Translations under genes and position numbers: made by a program
Part shown: in pieces, positions 32,118-40,466 of the stretch
How positions within the stretch are numbered: the first letter of the stretch is position 1
Layout of the letters: each line of letters starts with the position of its first letter
Source: an uncultured Clostridia bacterium
GTDB lineage: Bacteria > Bacillota > Clostridia > Oscillospirales > Feifaniaceae
Reading direction: 5' to 3'
NCBI GenBank assembly: GCA_904420075.1
Contig: CAJFTX010000044.1
Location: 1 to 44,920 of the forward strand
Length of the DNA stretch: 44,920 nucleotides
Notes under the pieces: generated by a model
Databases searched by the model: none
Told to the model about the DNA's origin: nothing
The model's input: the letters and a program-made list of their open reading frames with translations, nothing else

Positions 32118-33500
32118 TTAACCCAGCAGCGCCGCCGCGCTCTCAAAAATCGCATCCAAATCGCTCGTCACGATAAAACCGTACCCATAGCCGTTGAGCG
32201 CGCAAAAAGCTCTACGGCCGTCGATATCATGGTAACTGAGCTCATTTACCGTACCGTCCCGTTTGGTGTAGACGATCCTTGCATACTCCGCCGTACCCGG
32301 ATCGCTCGCCTCTCCCCCGAGCATCAGTCCAATGCTATCCTGATAGAGGGTCCTAAAGCTCTCCAGATCCACCGTCTTGCCATTCGAACTTACCTGCATG
32401 TCGTCGCCCTCACCCGTGAGGTTGAAGATATATCGCTCGTCGCCTCGGACGTACTCCACCGTCTCCATCTCGTCGATATAGTCAATATACATAATCGAAC
32501 TAATCAGCGTGCTGTGCGAGAGCTCCATAAAGCTCACGGAGCTCGCGTCAACCAGATAGACAACGTCGATCCCGTCCTTCATCATATAATAGGCCCCGTC
32601 GCTCGTCTGATTGCCAATTAGAATCCGGTTCTCACTGCCCTCAATCTGATATTCCAGCACAAAGGTGGGCGTATTCAGCCCGAACTGCTCCCGCTGCTCC
32701 GCAGTTGGCCGGGCGGCAACCGCCACAGTCGGCTGAAGGGAAAGCAGCGGACTCTTCAGCGAATTTGAGAGCGCATCGCTGTTGAGCGCCGCCTGAATCG
32801 GCTGTACCATCTTAAAGGGGGTGAGCTCACCTGCGCCCTGCTGTTCCTCCTCGGTCTTCGGCACAATCTCGAGCACATCGGGGCGGCCGCTCCCCGAAAT
32901 CTTGATATGCGAGAGCTTATTCGTCTCGGTCGACTCAAGCGCGGGCATAATGGAGGTCGAAATATAATTTTCAAACGCATAGTCCCGCGCATAGCTCACC
33001 GTGGAACCGGAGAGCAGCAGCTGCGACTCTCCCTCCACATAGCAGTACGCGCCTTCGTCGGTCGGGGAGTCCGCGCCGATCTTCACTGTTTTCTCCCCGT
33101 CTGCCGTCCGCACCGTCACGCTTGTCGGAGCATCTAAGCCGTACTCCGAGGCGTTCTCGAGATCCTCTTTGATCACCTTGTCGGAGGAGAGCCCCGTGAG
33201 CGCGTCGAATGCCGCGCTCAGCGTGTTGCTGTTCATCGGCAGCTCTTTCTCCTCGTTGATCAGCACAGTTCCGTCTTCATCTCTCGTGAGCGTATAGGAG
33301 CCCTTGCTGTTCTGCACCTCGATTTCGGTGACGTCCGCCTTCTCAAAATCAAAGAGCGGCGTGCTCGTCTGAGTCTCTGCCGACGGCTCCTCCGCCGGGC
33401 TCTCCTCTCCCGAGGAGAGGAAGTTCACCGCAACCAGTCCGCCGACCAGGAGCACCAGCACCACCGCGGCGACGATCAGATATTTCAGCTGTTTTCTCAT
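32118..33500 (-). CDS. DUF4340 domain protein of the Gld-like ABC system
   Basis: 460 residues: N-terminal membrane anchor (~7-29), a Ser/Glu-rich linker, then repeated beta-rich extracytoplasmic modules (~50-460) with the DUF4340 pattern: a phrase like DVTEIEVQNSKGSYTLTRDE, then LPMNSNTLSAAFDALTGLSS, then EYGLDAPTSVTVRTADGEKT, with NREQFGLNTPTFVLEYQIEG-like repetition around 270. DUF4340 proteins accompany GldA/GldF/GldG-type ABC transporters. The ATG overlaps the stop of the preceding GldG-like gene (ATGA). It presumably forms the outer-face part of the complex; the substrate is unknown. Last gene of the operon. Confidence 0.85.
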   Translation of the reverse strand: MRKQLKYLIVAAVVLVLLVGGLVAVNFLSSGEESPAEEPSAETQTSTPLFDFEKADVTEIEVQNSKGSYTLTRDEDGTVLINEEKELPMNSNTLSAAFDALTGLSSDKVIKEDLENASEYGLDAPTSVTVRTADGEKTVKIGADSPTDEGAYCYVEGESQLLLSGSTVSYARDYAFENYISTSIMPALESTETNKLSHIKISGSGRPDVLEIVPKTEEEQQGAGELTPFKMVQPIQAALNSDALSNSLKSPLLSLQPTVAVAARPTAEQREQFGLNTPTFVLEYQIEGSENRILIGNQTSDGAYYMMKDGIDVVYLVDASSVSFMELSHSTLISSIMYIDYIDEMETVEYVRGDERYIFNLTGEGDDMQVSSNGKTVDLESFRTLYQDSIGLMLGGEASDPGTAEYARIVYTKRDGTVNELSYHDIDGRRAFCALNGYGYGFIVTSDLDAIFESAAALLG

Positions 33501-34948
33501 AGATGTCTTCTCCTCACGAACACCACAATTCCGGCGACGACCAGCGCAATCGGAATCACCACAACCAGCAGCACCAGCATCACCAGTATCTCAGTCGTCG
33601 ACTGGATGGTGAGCGGATGGGTGTCGATGTATTTGGGCGCGACTGTGATCAGGTCGTCCTCCCCTCGGACGCTGTTCGCAAGGCTTGCAAAGAAGTCGCT
33701 GTTGGTAAAGCTTGTAATCCCCATGGCGCCCGATCCCGCCATATCAAGCGAGCCGAATACAAACATATTGCTGTAAACTACCGTATTGTGTCCATTTACC
33801 AGCTTGGAGGAACCCGCGCCGAAGACCATCTGTCCGGTCTTGTCGCCCGCCTCCTTGTCGTATGTGGTCAGCTGGGTATTCGCATCCAGCGTCTTTGCGT
33901 AGGCGCTGTCCGAGGAAAGCAGCAGATCAAAGGTCGAATAGTCGTTCTTTCCGTCAAAGATCCGGGTCACGCTCGAGCTGAACGGGCTGACAAACGAGGC
34001 GTTCGTCGAGAGATCCTCCGTGATGTCATTCTCCGCATAGAGCGCAAACGGATTTATCACCGAGCCGTAGAAGCTGCCGTCATCCAGGATGAGGTCGTTC
34101 TCCACCTTGAGCCCCCACTCGCTCATATAGGCGTCGAGCACCGGCGTATCCGGGAGACTCGGTGCCTGGAAGATCAGCACCGCCGTGTCGCCGCGCATCA
34201 TAAATGCGTCGAGCTTCTCGATTTCCTCCGCCGTGAAATCTCTCTGTGCCCCGTAGATCACAATGACTCTCGTATTCTCCGGGACCTCCTCTGTGAGCAG
34301 ATTGATCTCTCCCGTTGAGAAGGCGTTGTCCTCCAACAGCCCTGTGAGCGCAGACGCATCGACTTCATCGTGACCGGTGGTCACCAGCGCTCCCGGGATC
34401 TCGTCGCTCGAAACATACATAATCGCCGAGGTCATCTTCTGCTCGGTTTTGAGGTTGGTCTGCGACTGGCTGGTGCTGCTCTGCTGATAGAGATCGTTGT
34501 AGGACAGCACCTTGTACCGCTTCGCGCTCTCCACCACGATCGAGGCGGTATTGATCGTCTCCCCGTTTTGCTGATATTTCTTGGCAATCTCAGGATTCAG
34601 ATTTAAATCAACCACCTGGAAGTCAACCATGTCGCTCAGCTGCGCGTACTTCTTGATCACCTCGATGATCTGCACATCAAACGCGCTCTCCGGGCTGAAC
34701 ACCGAGATGGTCACCTTCTCATCCAGATTTTTCACATATTCGGTGCTCTCCGCTCCGATCTCATAGATCCCCTGGTCGGTGAGGTCGAGTTTGAGCGGGA
34801 ACTTCGCTGTCAGCGCGGAGCAGAGCACGTTTACAAGCAGTACCGCCCCGATAAAAATTACTGTAAAACCTCCGGAGATCACGCCGAATTTAATGCGCCG
34901 CTTGCGCCCCAGCGTGTTCTTCACGGCCGTATTCTTTTTCTCTTTCAT
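33497..34948 (-). CDS. GldG-like auxiliary membrane protein of an ABC transporter
   Basis: 483 residues. One membrane segment near residues 25-45, a large extracytoplasmic region (~50-450), and a second membrane segment near the C-terminus (~455-478) ending in RRRHL. The outer part has the GldG/ABC_transp_aux fold: DEKVTISVFSPESAFDVQII, QQSSTSQSQTNL, ALVTTGHDEVDASALTGLLE and VIVIYGAQRDFTAEEIEKL. In gliding Bacteroidetes GldG works with GldA and GldF; in clostridia the same trio exists without gliding and its task is not known. GGGAGGC before the ATG, 15 bp after the permease stop. Confidence 0.85.
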   Translation of the reverse strand: MKEKKNTAVKNTLGRKRRIKFGVISGGFTVIFIGAVLLVNVLCSALTAKFPLKLDLTDQGIYEIGAESTEYVKNLDEKVTISVFSPESAFDVQIIEVIKKYAQLSDMVDFQVVDLNLNPEIAKKYQQNGETINTASIVVESAKRYKVLSYNDLYQQSSTSQSQTNLKTEQKMTSAIMYVSSDEIPGALVTTGHDEVDASALTGLLEDNAFSTGEINLLTEEVPENTRVIVIYGAQRDFTAEEIEKLDAFMMRGDTAVLIFQAPSLPDTPVLDAYMSEWGLKVENDLILDDGSFYGSVINPFALYAENDITEDLSTNASFVSPFSSSVTRIFDGKNDYSTFDLLLSSDSAYAKTLDANTQLTTYDKEAGDKTGQMVFGAGSSKLVNGHNTVVYSNMFVFGSLDMAGSGAMGITSFTNSDFFASLANSVRGEDDLITVAPKYIDTHPLTIQSTTEILVMLVLLVVVIPIALVVAGIVVFVRRRHL

Positions 34949-34963
34949 CTCTGCCTCCCAAAC

Positions 34964-35671
34964 TCAGCTCCAGCGCTTCTTTTCCAGAACCCGGACGGTC
35001 AGGAATATGAAGATCGCAACGATACTGATATAGTAAATGATCGTACTGACGTTGAATACTCCGTAGAGGAACTCATTCGCCCGCTGGAAGATCGCGAAGA
35101 AATTCGCAATCGCCGCAAAGACGGGATTGGTCAGAGAGGAGCCGATATTGCCGAGGATGCTCACCGCCAGAATCACCGCAAAGGTACTGATCCCCGCGAT
35201 CATTTGGCTCTCGGTGAGCGACGAGAGAAACAGCCCGATTGAGATGAGCGCCCCGCCGACGAACAGCGTCGCCACAAAATTTCCAACGAAGCTCGAGAAG
35301 GACGGCTCGCCGTAAACGGAGAGAATCAGTCCGTAGATCACCGTGATGCAGAGGGCGATGGCATAAAACGCAAACGCCGAGAAAAATTTTCCGAGCACGA
35401 TTCCCGTCGGACTGACCGGGCTGGTCAGCAGCAGCTGATCGGTTTTCTGCCGCTTCTCGTCACTCATCAGTTTCATCGTGAGAATCGGCACAAATATCAT
35501 CAGAAGCGTCGACATAATCGCGTTGAACACCCCTGCGATCTCGCTCGTATTCGAGAGAATGTTATTGATAAAGAAGATGATTCCCGTGAACGCAAAGAAG
35601 ATCGCGAGCAGCACATAGCCGATCGGAGAGATAAAGTAGTTTTTCAGCTCTCTTTTAAAAATCGCAAACAT
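34964..35671 (-). CDS. ABC-2-type permease (GldF-like)
   Basis: 235 residues with six membrane segments (about 17-38, 53-75, 100-125, 135-160, 168-190, 208-228). Typical ABC-2 features: the start MFAIFKRELKNYFISPIGYVL, and KLMSDEKRQKTDQLLLTSPVS between helices 2 and 3, which is the coupling segment contacting the ATPase. Its ATG overlaps the stop of the ATPase gene (TAATG). With GldA- and GldG-like partners it should form the membrane channel. Substrate unknown. Confidence 0.88.
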   Translation of the reverse strand: MFAIFKRELKNYFISPIGYVLLAIFFAFTGIIFFINNILSNTSEIAGVFNAIMSTLLMIFVPILTMKLMSDEKRQKTDQLLLTSPVSPTGIVLGKFFSAFAFYAIALCITVIYGLILSVYGEPSFSSFVGNFVATLFVGGALISIGLFLSSLTESQMIAGISTFAVILAVSILGNIGSSLTNPVFAAIANFFAIFQRANEFLYGVFNVSTIIYYISIVAIFIFLTVRVLEKKRWS

Positions 35672-36624
35672 TACGCCTTCTCCCCCTCTCCGGAGCTGTG
35701 GTCCACAAGCTCCATAAAGATGTCCTCAAGGGACATATCATAGTTCTTCAGTCCGATGAGCGGCCAGGAGCGCTGCGCAAGCAGATAGAAGAGCGGTTTT
35801 CTCACGTCGATCCCCGGCTGCGACTCGATCAGATAGTCGGCGGTCTCCCCCTCCATCTGATTCTGCAGCTCCGCAAACAGAACCCCATCGAGCTCCTTTA
35901 CCGCGCGCAGCACGTCGCTTGCCGGTCCGCAGATACGGGCGATGAACTTGCTCTCGTTTGCCAGCTGGGTGGCGAGATGGTGCGGCGTGTCATTGGCGAC
36001 AATCCGCCCCTTCGAAATCACTACGATCTTCTCACAGATCGCCTGCACCTCGGGCAGAATGTGGGAGCTCAGGATGATCGTCCGCCCCTTCCCGAGTGAC
36101 TGGATGAGGTTCCGTATCTCGATGATCTGCTTCGGGTCGAGTCCCACTGTCGGCTCGTCGAGCACCAGCACCTTCGGATTCCCGACCAGCGCCTGGGCAA
36201 ATCCCACACGCTGGCGGTAGCCCTTCGACAGGTTCTTGATCAGCCGCTTCGCGTGATCCTCAATCCGCACCAGCCGCATCACCTCCGCGAGATGTTTCTC
36301 CCGCGGCAGCTTGCATCTCTTGAGATCGTAGACAAAGTTTAAGTACTCCGTCACCGTCATGTCGAGATAGAGCGGCGGCTGCTCCGGCAGATAGCCGATC
36401 TTCTTCTTCGCCTCCAGCGGATTCTCCAGGATATCGATCCCGTCAATCTTGCAGACGCCCTCGCTCGCGGACAGATATCCGGTGAGGATGTTCATTGTGG
36501 TCGACTTTCCCGCCCCGTTCGGGCCGAGAAAACCGAGGATCTCCCCCTCCGCGACATCAAAGGAGATGTTGTCCACGGCGAGATTTGTGCCGTAGCGCTT
36601 CGAGAGATTGCGCACCTCGATCAT
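35671..36624 (-). CDS. ABC transporter ATP-binding protein (GldA-like)
   Basis: 317 residues. Walker A GPNGAGKSTT at about 34-43, Q-loop region LPEQPPLYLDMTVTEYLNF, signature LSKGYRQRVGFAQAL near 135, Walker B VLVLDEPTVGLD near 155, and H-loop SSHILPE. The C-terminal ~90 residues are the extra domain often seen in GldA/CcmA-type exporters. It energises the neighbouring permease. ATG 36624 with GGGAGGA upstream. It opens the four-gene operon; the only obvious promoter is within the 77 bp after aspS, between two inverted ACTAACAT repeats. No terminator is visible after aspS. Confidence 0.93.
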   Translation of the reverse strand: MIEVRNLSKRYGTNLAVDNISFDVAEGEILGFLGPNGAGKSTTMNILTGYLSASEGVCKIDGIDILENPLEAKKKIGYLPEQPPLYLDMTVTEYLNFVYDLKRCKLPREKHLAEVMRLVRIEDHAKRLIKNLSKGYRQRVGFAQALVGNPKVLVLDEPTVGLDPKQIIEIRNLIQSLGKGRTIILSSHILPEVQAICEKIVVISKGRIVANDTPHHLATQLANESKFIARICGPASDVLRAVKELDGVLFAELQNQMEGETADYLIESQPGIDVRKPLFYLLAQRSWPLIGLKNYDMSLEDIFMELVDHSSGEGEKA

Positions 36625-36652
36625 TACAGTTCCTCCCTGCTTTTATAGACTC

Positions 36653-36697
36653 ACTAACATTTGAATTATAACAAAATTACACCCTTTTCATGTTAGT
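36653..36697 (-). promoter_or_regulatory. Promoter region of the Gld-like operon with inverted ACTAACAT repeats
   Basis: A -10 box TATAAT lies on the minus strand at 36670-36665, but no acceptable -35 is at 16-18 nt. ACTAACAT (36653-36660) and its inverse ATGTTAGT (36690-36697) sit 29 bp apart, one over the expected transcription start, the other over the -35 position. Binding by a regulator is inferred from symmetry and placement. Confidence 0.45.
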
Positions 36698-36700
36698 AAA

Positions 36701-38497
36701 TTATGAATTTTCACCATCTTGGTCAGCGTGAACGATGGCAAGCCCGAGCTCCTCGAGCTGCTTTGCATCCACCTCGGACGGGCAGGCGCTCATCGGCTCT
36801 GACGCGTTCTGCACCTTCGGGAAAGCGATCACATCGCGGATCGACTCCTCGCCCGCCATCAGCATCATCAGCCGGTCAAGCCCGTAGGCAAGCCCTCCGT
36901 GCGGCGGCGCGCCGTACTTGAAGGCCTCGAGCAGATGCCCAAACCGGCGCTTCGCCTCCGCCTCGTCAAACCCGATGAGCTCGAACATCTTCTGCTGAAG
37001 CTCCTGCTGGAAGATACGGATCGAACCGCCGCCGAGCTCGGTCCCGTTGAGCACGCAGTCGTAAGCTCTGGCGCGCACCTCGCCGGGCGCCGTGTCCATC
37101 TTCGGGATGTCCTCCTCCATCGGCGCGGTGAAGGGGTGGTGCATCGCGACATAGCGCCCCTCCTCCTCGTCATATTCGAGCAGCGGGAACTCGGTCACCC
37201 AGAGGAACTTGTAGTCCCCCTCTTTCAGTACACCCATCCGCTTCGCGCACTCGCAGCGCAGCGCGCCGAGCGCGTCGAAGACCACCTTATCCCGGTCCGC
37301 GACCACAAAGATCGCGTCCCCCGGCTCCGCGCCGACAAGTGTGAAGATCCGCTCTTTCTCCTCCTCGGAGAGGAACTTCAAGAAAGAGGAGCTGATCTCC
37401 TCGGTCATCCGGATGAAGGCGAGCCCTTTGGCGCGGTAGGTCTTCACAAAATCCTGGAGCTTGTCGATCTCCTTGCGGGTGAAGACCGAGGCGCCCCCCT
37501 TGACGTTGATCGCCCGGACGCTGCCGCCCGCCGCGAGCGCCTCGCGGAACACCTTAAACTCGCTCTCTCTCACCGCCTCGGAGAGGTCGCACAGCTCGTA
37601 GCCGAACCGCATGTCCGGCTTGTCCGAACCGAACCGCTCCATCGCCTCCCGGTAGGTCAGCCGCAGAAACGGCGTCTCGATCTTCACCCCGATGCACTCC
37701 TCGAACACCCGCGCGAGGAAGCCCTCGTTGACCCGCATCACATCCTCCTCGTCCACGAAGCTCATCTCGAGGTCGATCTGGGTGAACTCCGGCTGCCGGT
37801 CGGCCCGCAGGTCCTCGTCCCGGAAGCAGCGCACAATCTGCATATACCGGTCGTAACCCGAGAGCATCAGCAGCTGCTTATAGATCTGAGGGGACTGGGG
37901 CAGCGCGTAAAAACTGCCCTTGTGCACCCGGCTGGGAACCAGATAGTCTCTCGCTCCCTCCGGCGTGCTCTTCATGAGCATCGGCGTCTCGATCTCCAGA
38001 AAGCCGTTCTCATAGAAGTAGTCGCGCGCCACCTTGGTCGCCTTTGCGCGGAGCATGATGTTCCGCTGCAGGTCCGGCCGCCGCAGGTCGAGATAGCGGT
38101 ACTTGAGCCGCAGGTCGGCCGAGGTATTGCTGTTCTCCACGATCTCAAACGGCGGGGTCTGCGCCGCCGAGAGTACGCGCAGCTCGCTCACCAGAATCTC
38201 GAGCGCACCGGTCGCGAGCCGGTCGTTTTTCGCGCCCGCCCGCGCCCGTACCACGCCGCGGCAGGCGAGCACAAACTCAGCCCGCACCGAGAAGGCCTTC
38301 TCAAACGCCGCCTCGTCCTCCGTCTTGTCAAAGACGCACTGGACAAGCCCCGTCCGGTCGCGCAGATCGATGAAGATCAGTCCGCCGAGGTCCCGCTGTC
38401 TCGCGCACCAGCCGCAGACGATAACCTCTTTTCCGATCTGCTCCTCCCGGATCTCGCCGCAGTAGTCGGTTCTCTTGATTCCCTTAAAACTATCCAT
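36701..38497 (-). CDS. aspS: Aspartyl-tRNA synthetase
   Basis: 598 residues, the bacterial-type length. N-terminal OB-fold anticodon-binding domain (~1-110; GWCARQRDLGGLIFIDLRDR), class II motif 2 FRDEDLRADRQPEFTQIDLE near 220, the bacterial GAD insertion (~290-420), and motif 3 GLAYGLDRLMMLMAG near 535. It charges tRNA-Asp (possibly tRNA-Asn too, depending on the organism's amidotransferase). The ATG lies inside the 3' end of hisS (8-bp overlap) with AAAGGAG 7 nt upstream, so it is coupled to hisS and falls under the same T-box. Confidence 0.97.
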   Translation of the reverse strand: MDSFKGIKRTDYCGEIREEQIGKEVIVCGWCARQRDLGGLIFIDLRDRTGLVQCVFDKTEDEAAFEKAFSVRAEFVLACRGVVRARAGAKNDRLATGALEILVSELRVLSAAQTPPFEIVENSNTSADLRLKYRYLDLRRPDLQRNIMLRAKATKVARDYFYENGFLEIETPMLMKSTPEGARDYLVPSRVHKGSFYALPQSPQIYKQLLMLSGYDRYMQIVRCFRDEDLRADRQPEFTQIDLEMSFVDEEDVMRVNEGFLARVFEECIGVKIETPFLRLTYREAMERFGSDKPDMRFGYELCDLSEAVRESEFKVFREALAAGGSVRAINVKGGASVFTRKEIDKLQDFVKTYRAKGLAFIRMTEEISSSFLKFLSEEEKERIFTLVGAEPGDAIFVVADRDKVVFDALGALRCECAKRMGVLKEGDYKFLWVTEFPLLEYDEEEGRYVAMHHPFTAPMEEDIPKMDTAPGEVRARAYDCVLNGTELGGGSIRIFQQELQQKMFELIGFDEAEAKRRFGHLLEAFKYGAPPHGGLAYGLDRLMMLMAGEESIRDVIAFPKVQNASEPMSACPSEVDAKQLEELGLAIVHADQDGENS

Positions 38498-39767
38498 TGC
38501 AATTCTCCTTTATCACCGTTACAAACTGGCTTTCCTCCGCCAGTGTGACTGTAAACTTCTCGCCGTCCTCCATCCGTTTGAGCTCCGCCTTGCCGCTTTC
38601 GAGCTCGTCCCCGCCGAGCACGGCAGAAAACCGCGCGCCGATCTTTCCGGCGTATTTCATCTGCGCCTTGATACTCCGCCCGCACAGGTCGGTTTGCACC
38701 GAGAGTCCCGCCCCGCGGAGCTTCTCCGCGAGCGCCACCACAGCGTTCTCCGCCCCCGGCGCCGACGCGAGATACAGGTCGCACACCGCGGGGGCCGGGA
38801 ACTGATACCCCGCCGCCTCCAGGGTCAAGAGCAGCCGCTCCAGCCCCATCGCAAAGCCGAGCCCCGGCAGCTCCCGGTCGGAGAGCTGGCCCGCAAGCCC
38901 GTCGTACCGCCCGCCGCCGCAGACGGTCGACTGCGCGCCGATCCCGTCCACCACAAATTCAAACACCGTGCGCGAGTAGTAGTCGAGCCCGCGCACGATC
39001 CGGTCGTCGACCTCGAAGGCCGCGCCCGCCGCCGTCAGCAGCTCCTTCACCTTCGTAAAATGCGCGGCACAGTCCTCACAGAGATAGTCAAGGATGGAGG
39101 GCGCCCCCTTCGCGATCTCCGCGCAGACCGGCGACTTGCAGTCGAGAATCCGCATCGGGTTCTTCGAGAGCCGCTCCCCGCAGCTGTCGCAGAGCTCCTC
39201 CGCCCGCCCCGCAAAGTACTCGGTGAGCGCCGCCTTATACGCTTTGCGGCACTCCGGGCAGCCGATCGAATTGAGCTTCAACTTGACATTCGAGAGCCCG
39301 AACGCATCGAAGATGCGGCTCGCGAGCAGAATCACCTCGGCGTCCGCCGCCGGCTCGGACGCGCCGAACAGCTCCACGCCGAACTGGTGGAACTCCCGGA
39401 GCCGCCCCGCCTGCGGCTTCTCATAGCGGAAGCAGGGCAGCAGATAGCAGAGCTTGACCGGCAGCGCGCCGCCGTACAGCCCGCTCTCCAGCACCGCCCG
39501 GGTGACCGAGGCGGTCCCCTCCGGCCGCAGTGTGATCGAGCGCCCCCCCTTGTCGAGGAAGGTGTACATCTCCTTGTTGACCACATCGGTCGTCTCTCCC
39601 ACGCCCCGCTCGAAGAGCTCGGTGTGCTCAAAGGTCGGCACCCGGATCTCCGTAAATCCAAACAGGTCGCAGACCCTCAAGATCATCTTTTCCACATGCT
39701 GCCAGCGCGCGATCTCCTCCGGCAGGATGTCCTTTGTGCCTCTCGGCGCCTTTGTAATCAGTTCCAT
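38490..39767 (-). CDS. hisS: Histidyl-tRNA synthetase
   Basis: 425 residues. Opening KAPRGTKDILPEE, motif 2 region RPEGTASVTRAV near 85, histidine-specific segments RGLDYYSRTVFEFV near 260 and GGGRYDGL near 285, and motif 3 GLGFAMGLERLLL near 310, then a C-terminal anticodon-binding domain (~330-425). An unusual cysteine-containing insertion (CPECRKAY ... LCDSCGERL ... CKSPVCAE ... CEDCAAHF, about 170-240) resembles a zinc ribbon known in many Firmicute HisRS. ATG 39767 with TTAGGAGG 6 nt upstream, directly after the T-box terminator. Confidence 0.97.
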   Translation of the reverse strand: MELITKAPRGTKDILPEEIARWQHVEKMILRVCDLFGFTEIRVPTFEHTELFERGVGETTDVVNKEMYTFLDKGGRSITLRPEGTASVTRAVLESGLYGGALPVKLCYLLPCFRYEKPQAGRLREFHQFGVELFGASEPAADAEVILLASRIFDAFGLSNVKLKLNSIGCPECRKAYKAALTEYFAGRAEELCDSCGERLSKNPMRILDCKSPVCAEIAKGAPSILDYLCEDCAAHFTKVKELLTAAGAAFEVDDRIVRGLDYYSRTVFEFVVDGIGAQSTVCGGGRYDGLAGQLSDRELPGLGFAMGLERLLLTLEAAGYQFPAPAVCDLYLASAPGAENAVVALAEKLRGAGLSVQTDLCGRSIKAQMKYAGKIGARFSAVLGGDELESGKAELKRMEDGEKFTVTLAEESQFVTVIKENCNG

Positions 39768-39795
39768 TGTAACCTCCTAAATTCACGGCTCCCAG

Positions 39796-40004
39796 AAAAA
39801 AAGATACTCCCGTCCCCCGCAAAGGGACGGGAGTATCTCCCGTGGTGCCACCCTTAGTTCAGGCGGATCGTTCCGCCCCTCGTTCTCATTTGATTTCGTC
39901 TCGCGGGTGTCTTCGCGCGGTCCGTTCTGCGGGACGGCTCTCAGTCAAGGCCGTCCTTCCTGTGCCAAACAGTTCCGCCTACTCCTCCCGGTCGCAGACA
40001 GCGC
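39796..40004 (-). promoter_or_regulatory. T-box riboswitch controlling hisS-aspS
   Basis: Minus-strand leader. The T-box AAGGGTGGCACCACGGGA (39855-39838) is exact and is followed by the terminator stem GATACTCCCGTCCC / GGGACGGGAGTATC and seven T (39837-39796). The antiterminator is the T-box paired with upstream bases. Upstream, Stem I carries GGAGGAGTAGGCGGAAC (AGUA loop-E motif, ~39990-39973) and TGAGAGCCG. The candidate specifier lies at GAAGACACCCG: GAC (Asp) and CAC (His) overlap in GACAC at 39911-39907. Uncharged tRNA would stabilise the antiterminator and allow hisS-aspS expression. It begins right at the mgsA stop codon. Confidence 0.93.
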
Positions 40005-40406
40005 CTAGCGGCTCTTCAAAATATTGCGGTAGTCGAGATCGCCGCGCTCTAGTCCGAGAATAATCATCTCGGCCGTCGCCACATTGGTCGCCACCGGAAT
40101 GTTGTGCTCGTCGCACAGCTTCAGCATCGAGAGAATATCGGGCTCTCTGGTGTTGGTCTCATGTGGGTCCCGGAAGAAGAGCACAATGTCGATCTCGTTA
40201 TAGGCGATCCGGGCGCTGATCTGCTGGTCGCCCCCCTGCGCCCCGCTCAAAAAGCAGGTCACCGGCAGACCGGTCGCCTCGTGTACCAGCTTGCCCGTCG
40301 TCCCCGTCGCGCAGAGATCGTGTTTTGCAAAAATCCCGCAGTAGGCGATGCAGAACTGGATCATCAGCTCCTTCTTCTTGTCATGTGCAATCAGCGCAAT
40401 ATTCAT
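40005..40406 (-). CDS. mgsA: Methylglyoxal synthase
   Basis: 133 residues, normal size. Converts dihydroxyacetone phosphate to methylglyoxal and phosphate, a bypass of lower glycolysis under phosphate limitation. Conserved elements: [10 protein letters not shown] with His8, ATGTTGKL (phosphate-binding), [10 protein letters not shown] with catalytic Asp60, FFRDPHE with Asp80, and His101 in EHNIPVATN. The usual GPxGGDQQ reads GAQGGDQQ here. ATG 40406 with AAAGGGGC upstream, 60 bp after minD and probably co-transcribed with it. Its stop codon abuts the hisS T-box. Confidence 0.95.
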   Translation of the reverse strand: MNIALIAHDKKKELMIQFCIAYCGIFAKHDLCATGTTGKLVHEATGLPVTCFLSGAQGGDQQISARIAYNEIDIVLFFRDPHETNTREPDILSMLKLCDEHNIPVATNVATAEMIILGLERGDLDYRNILKSR

Positions 40407-40466
40407 AGCTGCCCCTTTCTTCGGAAAGACCCGTCAGAGCCTCTCATCTGTTTGTTCCGTCGCCGC

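Noticed and set aside
36899-39857. Long + strand frames opposite aspS and hisS
   Set aside because: They are antisense to clearly conserved synthetases and have no recognisable protein features.
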